Below, piece after piece: positions 36,353-44,467 of a DNA stretch of 64,000 nucleotides. Numbering within the stretch: position 1 is the stretch's first letter; each line of letters begins with the position of its first letter. The DNA is taken from the NCBI GenBank assembly GCA_965228045.1, contig OZ245789.1:558001-622000 (forward strand), given 5' to 3'. A program made the translations under genes and the position numbers. Source of the stretch: JANQEU01 sp965228045 (GTDB lineage: Bacteria > Bacteroidota > Bacteroidia > Cytophagales > Cyclobacteriaceae). A model generated the notes under the pieces. It saw nothing but the letters and a program-made list of their open reading frames with translations, did no database searches and was not told the origin of the DNA.

Positions 36353-36369
36353 GGGAATATAGTTCAGGA

Positions 36370-37164
36370 CTAACTATTCAGCCAACGCCAGAATTTGCCT
36401 AAGGTACTTTTTGGCGGGTCCTTCGGCATAGGTTTTTCGTGAAATTCGTTATCTGAATTTGGCGTGCTTTTCTTTTCTTGTTTTTTAGGTCTGCTTAGTG
36501 GCTGAACTTCCTGAAGATATCGTTTTCTTCTTTGCTCTTTCTTTTTCCTGGCTTCCTCTTCTCTCCTTTGTTCCTCCTCCCTTGCCTTTCTTTTTCTGGC
36601 GGCCTCCAGCGGATTGTAATCAGTAGATCGATTTTTACGCTTTCTGCTGTTGCTTCTGTCTCTTCTCTTTTTCAGGTCGGATTTCTCCTCTTTTTTGGGT
36701 TTTTCCTTTGGCTCAGGAAGGTCAATTTTACCTTTGACGGTAAGGCCCGGTAATGTGATTTTAGGTGCCTTGATCAGTTCTATCTCTTCCTCATCTCCGG
36801 AGGCCTCCTTTATGATGTCAGGTTCCAATTCATCGGACCATTCCTTTGCCGGAACAACCTTTTCCCTGGACTCTCCGGCATCATCCTCAGATTCCTCCGT
36901 GCTCACTTCCTGACCTGAAGGTTTCTGAATCTCTTTCTCTGTTGGCTCTTCCGCTTCTTCAATTAGGGGTTCTTCAACTTTGCCTTTGGGGTCAGCAGTT
37001 TCATCTTTTAGTTCCGGTGCATATTCATTGTAAACCAATTGAATGATTTCCTTCTCCAATTTGGTGTTTGAACCTCCGGGAAGAGAAATGTCCTGATCCT
37101 CAAGAAATTGAGTAAGCTCAGAGGGTTTTATGTTGATTTTTCTCGCAAGAGATGCCAGTCGCAT
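36370..37164 (-). CDS. stand-alone IF-2 N-terminal-like protein
   Basis: A 264-residue protein without GTPase. Residues 1-50 (MRLASLARKINIKPSELTQFLED, then NTKLEKE and LVYNEYA) line up with the IF2_N domain of this genome's own InfB (MYRLSQVARKLN, NSKISEE, LLSKEFA). An acidic linker is followed by LPGLTVKGKIDLPEPKEK, close to GLTVVGKIELPQEKKK in InfB, then a strongly basic K/R/E helix (about 165-235) and a short end, LGKFWRWLNS. It looks like a duplicate of the InfB N-terminal region cut before the G domain. It may bind the ribosome or the IF-2 site. It heads an operon with the MFS gene. Confidence 0.8.
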   Translation of the reverse strand: MRLASLARKINIKPSELTQFLEDQDISLPGGSNTKLEKEIIQLVYNEYAPELKDETADPKGKVEEPLIEEAEEPTEKEIQKPSGQEVSTEESEDDAGESREKVVPAKEWSDELEPDIIKEASGDEEEIELIKAPKITLPGLTVKGKIDLPEPKEKPKKEEKSDLKKRRDRSNSRKRKNRSTDYNPLEAARKRKAREEEQRREEEARKKKEQRRKRYLQEVQPLSRPKKQEKKSTPNSDNEFHEKPMPKDPPKSTLGKFWRWLNS

Positions 37165-37194
37165 AGCTTCATTAGGTCTTACCTTACCTAATTA

Positions 37195-37225
37195 CAAATA
37201 TAGAAGAGCTTTGGAGACCTTCGAA
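37195..37225 (-). promoter_or_regulatory. promoter of the IF-2-N-like/MFS/small-peptide operon
   Basis: TATATTTG (plus 37195-37202) is an exact -7 box on the minus strand. At a 19-nt spacing lies TTCG (plus 37222-37225), one base from TTTG. The -7 box is about 30 nt from the ATG. Confidence 0.55.
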
Positions 37226-37241
37226 TGAATAAGACCGGATT

Positions 37242-40200
37242 TTACCTACCGATTTGCTCCAAAAGTGTTTCAACCGACTTTTGAAGCTGAGGATCAGAGT
37301 TTTTTGAACGATAGGCAGGAGGATTTTCTACCACGATGTCCGGGACAGCTGGTCCAAGCTCCATATTTTCCTCTGTGGCCTTCACATACCAGGCCCGAAA
37401 CGGCATTCGAACGTATGATCCATCCACGAGTGACCAGCCTCCGGTGGAAATCACCGCACCAAATGTGGGTGTTCCTACAAGCGTGCCCAAATCAAGTGTT
37501 TTGTATGCATGAGAGAAAATTTCTGCATTCGAATAGCTATTCTGGTTGCACATTGCAATGGACGGCTTGGTCCAGGAGGCTAGAGGAAGACGTTCTCCAA
37601 ATGGATAATTATTTTTGAATTTCAAATGTTCGGAATCAAGATTTTGGGCCGCTCCCCGAGGGATCGTGTAGGCATGCTGTCTCACATTTAACACTGCCAT
37701 CAGGTAGTCTGTAGTCCAGCCGCCACCATTATAACGTACATCGATGACGATGCCTTCCTTGCCATACCCAGCCGCCATGAGTTCACGTTCAAAACGCTCG
37801 AAACTGGACCAGTTCATTCCCCGGATATGTAAGTATCCCAGGCGCCCGTTTGAGTATTCCGAAGTTAAAGCCCGCCTGGTTTCTACCCAGTCGTCATACA
37901 GTTCACTACTCAGAGAACTTACCGGCCAGATGACTATCTCAATGCTTGAATTGTTTCTGTTTACTTCAAGTAGAACCGGAGACGATACTTTATCAAGGAG
38001 CATACCGTAAAAGTTAGATGAAGGTGTAACAGGATTTTGGTCAACTGCAACGATGATATCTCCTGTCATCAATTTACTTTCTTCCTTGTCGGCCGGGCTT
38101 CCGGGAAGGATACTGCTTATCCTAAATCCTTGTCTCGTATTCTCTCCCTCCACTCCAATTAGGCCGGTTTTTTGGGACTGAGTCTCTTTCGGGTTTTCAC
38201 CCCTGTATAAACCCATATGACTTGCATTCAGCTGACCCAGCATCAGATTATACATATCGTTAAAGTCTTCACGTGTTGAAGCCTTAAGGCAAATTGGCTT
38301 GTATTTTTCCTTCAAAGCCGTCCAGTCATTTCCGTGAAAACCGGGATCATAAAATCCCGCATTCAGCGCTCTCCAGCCTTCTTCGAAGATCTGTTCTCTT
38401 TCTGCAGGGTAGTTGATACTGGTTTTAGAGCTTACCGTAAGCGATTCATCCTTGTCATCTTTGGTTTTCACCCTTGTGATTTTACCTCCACGGGTAAGAA
38501 GGTAGACATAATCACCCTTTTTGGTTAGTGAAATCTGCGATGGTCTGGCATCTCCTCCGACTACTTCCTTTTTATCAGAACCATCCCATTTCACCTTGTA
38601 TAGATTTCTTTCCACTTCATAGTCCTGCCTTCCGGAAGAACCCAGACTGTAATAAATCCAGTCTCCGGTTTGGTCGAACACAAAATCAGATTCGTTACCT
38701 GAATAACTTGTCACCTGAACCAGTCTTTGATATATATTCTCGAAATCAATTTCCACAGTGACTTCGTCATCATTTTTTTCTTCGTCCACTTCGTCCACGA
38801 ACTCAGCTCTTCTCCATTCTTCCTTTGACTTTTCAAAATCTTCTTTCTTCAACCACGCGAACCAAACATCACTGTCTCCATTGTTTCTGCTTGAGACAAA
38901 ACCAAGTTTGGACCCATCAGGGCTCCAGAAAGGATTACCATCATATTTTGGGTGCATGCTGATGTTCACAGGCTCATTTGAGCCATCTGCTGCATGGATG
39001 TAAACTTCTTCGTTGAAGTTCAGATCGGACAATGAATATGCGAGCCATTTGCTATCGGGAGACCAGGCTACGTTGCCAGGAGTGTCCCATCCATTTTGAA
39101 GGGTGATAATGTTTGTTAAGGTTCCTGTGGCGCTAATGTTCGCTACCAGTAACTTCCCACGACCTTGCCGAAATGTGATTTTATTGCCATCAGGAGCGAC
39201 CACCGGATTAAATTCTTCTTCATCGGTCTCAGTGACTCTTTTAGTTTGATGCTTTAGACTTAGGAAAAGATCTTTTTCATTGCCATCGGCAGAAGTAAGG
39301 AGGTAAAGATCATTCTGACCATTCTGATCTGAAATGAATAGCAATGACTGATCATCCAGCCAGGCCAAATCCCGTTCACGCCACGAGTTGCTTGTTAACC
39401 TTACACTTCTTTTATCTTCCTTGTCGTTTCTGGTGACAAAGACCTCGCCTCTTACTACGTAGGCAGAGTATTTTCCATTAGGAGATACGGCATAGTCATC
39501 CACATCATTTGTGATCGTCTTGGAAACAACAGGATCAAATCGATAATCACTGGAAACATCGACTTCCAGCAAACTTTTAGTATCCGGCGACAGATTCTGC
39601 ACAGCCACCTGATCACCATATTGAAATACAATTTTGCCATTGCCGAAACTGAACGAATTCACACCCCACTCCATTTCGTTGGTTATTTGTTCGTCATTTC
39701 CGGAAAGCGCTACTCTGTGCACATTGTACTTGCCGCTTTGAGGAGAAATGTAAAGAATGTTTTCGTTGTCTTCCCATCGAGGTGCGAAGTCATTTCCATC
39801 AAATGTTGTCAACTGGGTATATGTGTCCTCGGATATATTCCAGATCCAGATATCCCGATTTGCAGGGCCTCTGTAATCTTCTCTTGAAGTACGACAAGTA
39901 CCTCTGACAAACGCGACCTTTGATCCATCGGGGCTAACTACTGGATCCATTCCCAAAGCGTCCATAAACCTTACGGGGGTGGCCCCATCCATCGACCCGA
40001 TGTAAATTTCACTTTCTCTCTCTACCTGTCTGTAAAGCCTGCTGGTCGTAAACAGAACGTCTCCATCAGGTGTAAAGCTGTATACATTGTCAGATGCAGA
40101 GTGGTGGGTGAGGCGCTGAGGCGTACCACCGGAGGAGGGGATCGTAAAGATATCGGAATTTCCATATCTGTCACTGGTAAACGCTATTGACGTACCTTCC

Positions 40201-40409
40201 GGATTCCATACTGGCATACTCTCATATCCTTCATGTAGGGTGAGTCTATCAGCCCTGCCGCCACTTGCCGGTACGGTCCATATATCCCCCTGGTAGCTGA
40301 AGGCAATGGTACTTCCATCCGGACTAATAGCCGGATTTAGGATTAGGGGCTGTCCGTTTAAGTATGAAATACTGATACAGAGCAGTAGGATTGGAAAGAG
40401 CGTTTTCAT
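37242..40409 (-). CDS. tricorn-like S41 protease with PD40 propeller
   Basis: A 1055-residue exported protein (signal peptide MKTLFPILLLCISISYLNG). Residues of about 25-620 form PD40/WD40-like propellers (AISPDGSTIAFSYQGDIWTV, PVWNPEGTSIAFTSDRYG). A PDZ domain follows near 760-830 (GFRISSILPGSPADKEESKL), then the S41 tail-specific protease core with VIDVRYNGGGWTTDYL and the nucleophile region MCNQNSYSNAEIFSHAY. This is the tricorn-protease layout, here secreted to the periplasm. It probably trims peptides. It starts 23 nt after the TRAP binding protein gene, in one operon. Confidence 0.93.
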   Translation of the reverse strand: MKTLFPILLLCISISYLNGQPLILNPAISPDGSTIAFSYQGDIWTVPASGGRADRLTLHEGYESMPVWNPEGTSIAFTSDRYGNSDIFTIPSSGGTPQRLTHHSASDNVYSFTPDGDVLFTTSRLYRQVERESEIYIGSMDGATPVRFMDALGMDPVVSPDGSKVAFVRGTCRTSREDYRGPANRDIWIWNISEDTYTQLTTFDGNDFAPRWEDNENILYISPQSGKYNVHRVALSGNDEQITNEMEWGVNSFSFGNGKIVFQYGDQVAVQNLSPDTKSLLEVDVSSDYRFDPVVSKTITNDVDDYAVSPNGKYSAYVVRGEVFVTRNDKEDKRSVRLTSNSWRERDLAWLDDQSLLFISDQNGQNDLYLLTSADGNEKDLFLSLKHQTKRVTETDEEEFNPVVAPDGNKITFRQGRGKLLVANISATGTLTNIITLQNGWDTPGNVAWSPDSKWLAYSLSDLNFNEEVYIHAADGSNEPVNISMHPKYDGNPFWSPDGSKLGFVSSRNNGDSDVWFAWLKKEDFEKSKEEWRRAEFVDEVDEEKNDDEVTVEIDFENIYQRLVQVTSYSGNESDFVFDQTGDWIYYSLGSSGRQDYEVERNLYKVKWDGSDKKEVVGGDARPSQISLTKKGDYVYLLTRGGKITRVKTKDDKDESLTVSSKTSINYPAEREQIFEEGWRALNAGFYDPGFHGNDWTALKEKYKPICLKASTREDFNDMYNLMLGQLNASHMGLYRGENPKETQSQKTGLIGVEGENTRQGFRISSILPGSPADKEESKLMTGDIIVAVDQNPVTPSSNFYGMLLDKVSSPVLLEVNRNNSSIEIVIWPVSSLSSELYDDWVETRRALTSEYSNGRLGYLHIRGMNWSSFERFERELMAAGYGKEGIVIDVRYNGGGWTTDYLMAVLNVRQHAYTIPRGAAQNLDSEHLKFKNNYPFGERLPLASWTKPSIAMCNQNSYSNAEIFSHAYKTLDLGTLVGTPTFGAVISTGGWSLVDGSYVRMPFRAWYVKATEENMELGPAVPDIVVENPPAYRSKNSDPQLQKSVETLLEQIGR

Positions 40410-40432
40410 TACAGTGTTATTTGGGATGCTAT

Positions 40433-41548
40433 TTATAAAATCTCGTGATAAACCTTATCACCAATTTGTGTCCATGGGTCTATTTGATTACGAAAAGCAC
40501 TAAACGATTCATAAACTTTTTTGCTCAGCGGATCGGACTGGATAAGCTCGTCTATTGTCTCATCGGTTTTCTGCTTAAGTACTTTTAGAACTTCCGATGG
40601 AAACCTCGTAATTTCAACATCCTCTAATTTTTGAATTTTTTGCAGGTATTCACCATTCTTTGAATCAAATTCCACACTCATCCATCGGTTCATTCGATAT
40701 GCCGCTGTTGTTACGATTTCCTGCAAATCACTTGGCAGTTCGTTAAATTTAGATTTGTTGATAGACAATTCGAGTACAGATCCAGGCTCGTGCCAACCAG
40801 GGAAATAATAATACCTGGCCACCTGATGCAGACCCATCAGATAATCGTGGTACGGTCCTATCCATTCTGTCGCATCAATCACGCCCCGTTCCAGATTCGT
40901 GTAAATTTCGCCACCAGCAACCAGCATAGGCGTCCCGCCCGCTTTCGCAAGAACTTTTCCTCCAAGTCCGGGGATCCTCATTTTAAGACCTTTAAGGTCA
41001 TCGATGGAATCAATTTTTTTGTTAAACCAACCTCCCATCTGGATGGTGGTATTACCGCATGGGAATGGTAGAATGTCATAAGGATCATAGAGTTCTTCCC
41101 ATATCTCTTTTCCCCCTCCCCGAATGATCCAGGCATCCATTTGTTGCGCACTCATTCCAAAGGGCATTGTGGTAAGAAATTGGGCTGCAGGAATCTTTCC
41201 GGCCCAATAGTACGCGGCACCATGGTTCATTTCAACTGCCCCGTTGCTAACCGCATCAAATCCTTCCAGATTTGGAATAAGCTCTCCACCTCCATACACG
41301 GTAATTTCCATTCGACCACCAGACATCTTTTTGATCCATTCTGCCATGAGATTGCATCCCTCACCGACTACCGGGAAATTAGGTGGCCAGGTCGTGGTCA
41401 TCTTCCATTTATAGGTATTGTTGAAGTTAATATATGGCCCTGACTGCTGAGCTTCTTTTTTTTCCGAACAGGAAGCCAAAAGTGCGGCGGGAATAGCGGA
41501 TGCCGCCAGGGTACTTTTCAGGAATTTTCTTCTTTGTTTGCTTTTCAT
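40433..41548 (-). CDS. TRAP-type substrate-binding protein, DctP family
   Basis: A 371-residue protein with a twin-arginine-like start (KQRRKFLKSTLAASAIPAALLASC) that also offers a lipobox cysteine. The DctP fold is seen in KWKMTTTWPPNFPVVGEGCN, GLKMRIPGLGGKVLAKAGG and ERGVIDATEWIGPYHDYLMG; the conserved arginine that binds carboxylate is in MRIPG. DctP proteins with this WIGPYHD motif bind 2-oxo acids or lactate. No DctQ or DctM gene lies nearby, so it is an orphan here. It is the first gene of the operon with the tricorn-like protease. Confidence 0.88.
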   Translation of the reverse strand: MKSKQRRKFLKSTLAASAIPAALLASCSEKKEAQQSGPYINFNNTYKWKMTTTWPPNFPVVGEGCNLMAEWIKKMSGGRMEITVYGGGELIPNLEGFDAVSNGAVEMNHGAAYYWAGKIPAAQFLTTMPFGMSAQQMDAWIIRGGGKEIWEELYDPYDILPFPCGNTTIQMGGWFNKKIDSIDDLKGLKMRIPGLGGKVLAKAGGTPMLVAGGEIYTNLERGVIDATEWIGPYHDYLMGLHQVARYYYFPGWHEPGSVLELSINKSKFNELPSDLQEIVTTAAYRMNRWMSVEFDSKNGEYLQKIQKLEDVEITRFPSEVLKVLKQKTDETIDELIQSDPLSKKVYESFSAFRNQIDPWTQIGDKVYHEIL

Positions 41549-41588
41549 GATCTTATATCAAATCAATGATACAGAAAAGTAGGCTTTT

Positions 41589-41638
41589 TGTACAGCTATG
41601 TACATTTGATTGCTAAATTATTTACGGACATTTTGTCC
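41589..41638 (+). promoter_or_regulatory. tandem dyads ahead of clpB
   Basis: Two symmetric elements lie in the 196-bp gap between the TRAP gene and clpB: TGTACA-N4-TGTACA (41589-41604) and GGACA-TTT-TGTCC (41626-41638). A TTTG at 41605-41608 is followed after 19 nt by ACATTTTG, which keeps only the TTTG half of the -7 box. Neither dyad matches CIRCE (HrcA) or the CtsR site. It may be a stress-regulator site for clpB or for the divergent gene. Confidence 0.4.
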
Positions 41639-41744
41639 TCTTAATTGTGTTCTGATTAGGATTTTACAGACAAAATGGCACTATTTAGACAAATAACTGA
41701 GGTGGAATGCATTTTGAAGAAGGGAATGAGGAGGACAGCTTAAA

Positions 41745-44360
41745 ATGAATTTCAATAACTATACTATAAAATCGCAGGAGACACTGCAAAAGGCAACTGA
41801 GATAGCTTCCAGCAATGGTCAACAGGTCATCGAGACCGGACACATGATGAAAGCTATTATGGTTTCTGACGAGAACCTAATTTCTTTTCTATTAAAGAAG
41901 CTGGGCGCTACCAGAAATATGTTGGAGAGTAAACTTGATGAAGTAATTCAATCGTATCCTAAAGTCTCGGGTGGTCAGCCTTACTTGTCCAATGACATGC
42001 ACAAGTCATTACAATCCGCAGAAAAATTCATGTCGGAATTTGGTGATGAGTTTGTGGCGGTGGAGCACATATTACTGGCAATTGTAGCCGGATCTGACAA
42101 GGTATCACAAATTCTTAAGGGAGTCGGTTTTGAGCAAAAAACGCTGAAAAAGGCAATTGAGGAACTAAGAGGTGGAGAAAAGGTAACGGATGCCAATGCA
42201 GAATCGAAATACAGGTCCCTGGAGCGCTATTCCAGGAACCTCAATGAAATGGCCAAAAAGGGAAACATTGACCCGGTCATTGGAAGGGATGACGAGATTC
42301 GAAGGGTGCTCCAGATTTTGGCCAGAAGAACCAAGAATAACCCAATGCTTTTGGGTGAGCCGGGAGTGGGAAAAACGGCTATCGTTGAAGGCATGGCTCA
42401 ACGAATCGTAGATGGGGATGTTCCGGATACTTTGAAAAGCAAGACTATAATTTCCCTGGACATGGGATTGCTGGTAGCAGGCGCCAAGTACAAAGGGGAA
42501 TTTGAGGAGCGCTTGAAATCGGTGATCAAGGAAGTGACAGACAGCAACGGGGAGATTATATTATTTATAGATGAGATTCACACGTTGATAGGTGCAGGAA
42601 GTGGCGGCGAGGGCGCCATGGACGCCGCTAACCTTTTAAAGCCCGCACTGGCACGTGGTGAACTACATGCCATTGGTGCTACTACTCTTAAGGAGTATCA
42701 GAAATATATAGAGAAAGACAAGGCCCTGGAGAGAAGATTTCAGACTGTAAATGTAGGGGAGCCTTCCGTTCAGGATGCGATTTCCATCTTGAGGGGGATT
42801 AAGGACAAATATGAGGTACACCACGGGGTTCAGATCAAGGATGATGCGGTCATAGCAGCGGTTGAGCTTTCACATCGTTATATTTCAGATCGGCACTTAC
42901 CGGATAAGGCCATTGACCTGATGGATGAAGCGGCATCGAAAGTGCGGATCGAGATCGATTCGCTTCCGGAAGAACTGGATGAACTGAACAGAAGGATCAT
43001 GCAGCTTGAGATCGAGCGTGAGGCCATCAGGAGAGAGAAAGATAAGAACAAAGAGAGGGAGCTGAGCAAGGAAATAGCTGATCTGGAGGATACCAGAAAT
43101 GATCTGAAGGCGAAGTGGCAAAATGAAAAGAACGTGATCCAGGGTATCCAGGCTGAGAAGCAAAACATTGATAAGTTCAAAACGGAAGCCGAGCAATTGG
43201 AGAAAGCCGGAGATTTTGGTCGGGTGGCTGAAATCCGGTATGGCAAGATCGTGGAGTCCGAGAAGAAATTGGAGGAATTGAAAGCACAACTGGATGAGCT
43301 TCAGGGAGAGAGCTCATTGCTGAAAGAAGAAATTGATTCTGAGGACATTGCGGAGGTTGTAGCTAAATGGACAGGTATCCCGGTTTCAAAAATGCTTCAA
43401 AGTGACAGGGAAAAACTATTGAACCTCGAAGACGAATTGGGGCAGCGCGTTGCCGGACAAAAAGAAGCCATTCGTGCAGTGTCCGATGCGGTGAGAAGGA
43501 GCCGTGCCGGGCTGCATGACCCTAAGCGACCGATTGGTTCATTTATATTTTTGGGAACAACGGGGGTTGGGAAAACGGAATTGGCAAAAGCCCTGGCCGA
43601 CTATCTTTTTAATGATGAGAACGCGATGGTGCGCATCGATATGTCAGAGTATCAGGAGCGTCATGCTGTGAGTAGATTGGTAGGAGCACCTCCCGGATAT
43701 GTGGGATATGACGAAGGTGGGCAGCTTACGGAATCAGTCAGAAGAAAGCCTTATAGTGTAATTCTGCTTGATGAGATTGAAAAAGCCCATCCGGATGTCT
43801 TCAATATCCTGCTGCAGGTGCTTGATGATGGCAGATTAACAGACAACAAAGGTCGAGTAGCCAATTTTAAGAATACTATCATCATCATGACCACAAACAT
43901 TGGGTCTGAAATAATACAGGAGAGTTTCAATCAAATCAATGAGTCCAATCTTGAAGATGTGCTGGAAGACACAAGATTAAAGGTTTTTGAGCTCCTGAAA
44001 AGATCTGTTAGGCCGGAGTTTCTGAATAGGGTCGATGAGACCATTATGTTCAGACCACTGAATCCTGAAGATCTTAAGAAAATTGTTAAGATTCAGTTCA
44101 ATCTGATTAAGGAGCGACTGGCAGAAGGTGGAATTAAAATTGAAGCCGATGATAAAGTTCTTGCGCATCTGGCCAAAATTGGATTTGACCCGCAATTCGG
44201 AGCAAGACCATTGAAAAGGGTGCTTCAAAGAGAGATTTTGAATGAGTTATCAAAGGAAATCCTGGCGGGAAAAATTCAAAAGGATTCTATTATTGGAGTC
44301 ACTCTGGGCAATGAAAATGTCATTGAGTTTATCAACCTTGATGAGGTGGAAGTTGAATAG
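41745..44360 (+). CDS. clpB: ATP-dependent disaggregase ClpB
   Basis: An 871-residue Hsp100 chaperone that pulls proteins out of aggregates together with DnaK. Order: Clp N-domain (1-145), AAA1 with Walker A GEPGVGKTA and Walker B IILFIDEIH, the ClpB middle coiled coil (about 405-525, SLPEELDELNRRIMQLEIER), then AAA2 with GTTGVGKTE and VILLDEIEKAHPDV, and the small C-terminal domain with GARPLKRVLQ. Full length. A GGAGGA lies just before the ATG, one of few clear ribosome sites here. Confidence 0.98.
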   Translation: MNFNNYTIKSQETLQKATEIASSNGQQVIETGHMMKAIMVSDENLISFLLKKLGATRNMLESKLDEVIQSYPKVSGGQPYLSNDMHKSLQSAEKFMSEFGDEFVAVEHILLAIVAGSDKVSQILKGVGFEQKTLKKAIEELRGGEKVTDANAESKYRSLERYSRNLNEMAKKGNIDPVIGRDDEIRRVLQILARRTKNNPMLLGEPGVGKTAIVEGMAQRIVDGDVPDTLKSKTIISLDMGLLVAGAKYKGEFEERLKSVIKEVTDSNGEIILFIDEIHTLIGAGSGGEGAMDAANLLKPALARGELHAIGATTLKEYQKYIEKDKALERRFQTVNVGEPSVQDAISILRGIKDKYEVHHGVQIKDDAVIAAVELSHRYISDRHLPDKAIDLMDEAASKVRIEIDSLPEELDELNRRIMQLEIEREAIRREKDKNKERELSKEIADLEDTRNDLKAKWQNEKNVIQGIQAEKQNIDKFKTEAEQLEKAGDFGRVAEIRYGKIVESEKKLEELKAQLDELQGESSLLKEEIDSEDIAEVVAKWTGIPVSKMLQSDREKLLNLEDELGQRVAGQKEAIRAVSDAVRRSRAGLHDPKRPIGSFIFLGTTGVGKTELAKALADYLFNDENAMVRIDMSEYQERHAVSRLVGAPPGYVGYDEGGQLTESVRRKPYSVILLDEIEKAHPDVFNILLQVLDDGRLTDNKGRVANFKNTIIIMTTNIGSEIIQESFNQINESNLEDVLEDTRLKVFELLKRSVRPEFLNRVDETIMFRPLNPEDLKKIVKIQFNLIKERLAEGGIKIEADDKVLAHLAKIGFDPQFGARPLKRVLQREILNELSKEILAGKIQKDSIIGVTLGNENVIEFINLDEVEVE

Positions 44361-44406
44361 AAGCTCGCGGGCGACATTTAATTCATCGACATTCACTACC
44401 AATTAG

Positions 44407-44461
44407 GAAGGGTTCGACTATTTTTAAGGTGTTAAGCCAAGAATTATTTTAAGAACCCTTC
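44407..44461 (+). repeat. inverted repeat just before the TPR histidine kinase start
   Basis: Perfect 9-bp arms GAAGGGTTC (44407-44415) and GAACCCTTC (44453-44461), separated by 37 nt. The right arm ends 6 nt before the GTG start codon, so the RNA hairpin would cover the ribosome landing site. No U-tract follows, so it is not a terminator of clpB. Confidence 0.55.
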
Positions 44462-44467
44462 ATTCCT

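Noticed and set aside
41549..41744. CIRCE or CtsR site upstream of clpB
   Set aside because: Neither the CIRCE arms nor the CtsR heptamer repeat is present; only unrelated dyads were seen.
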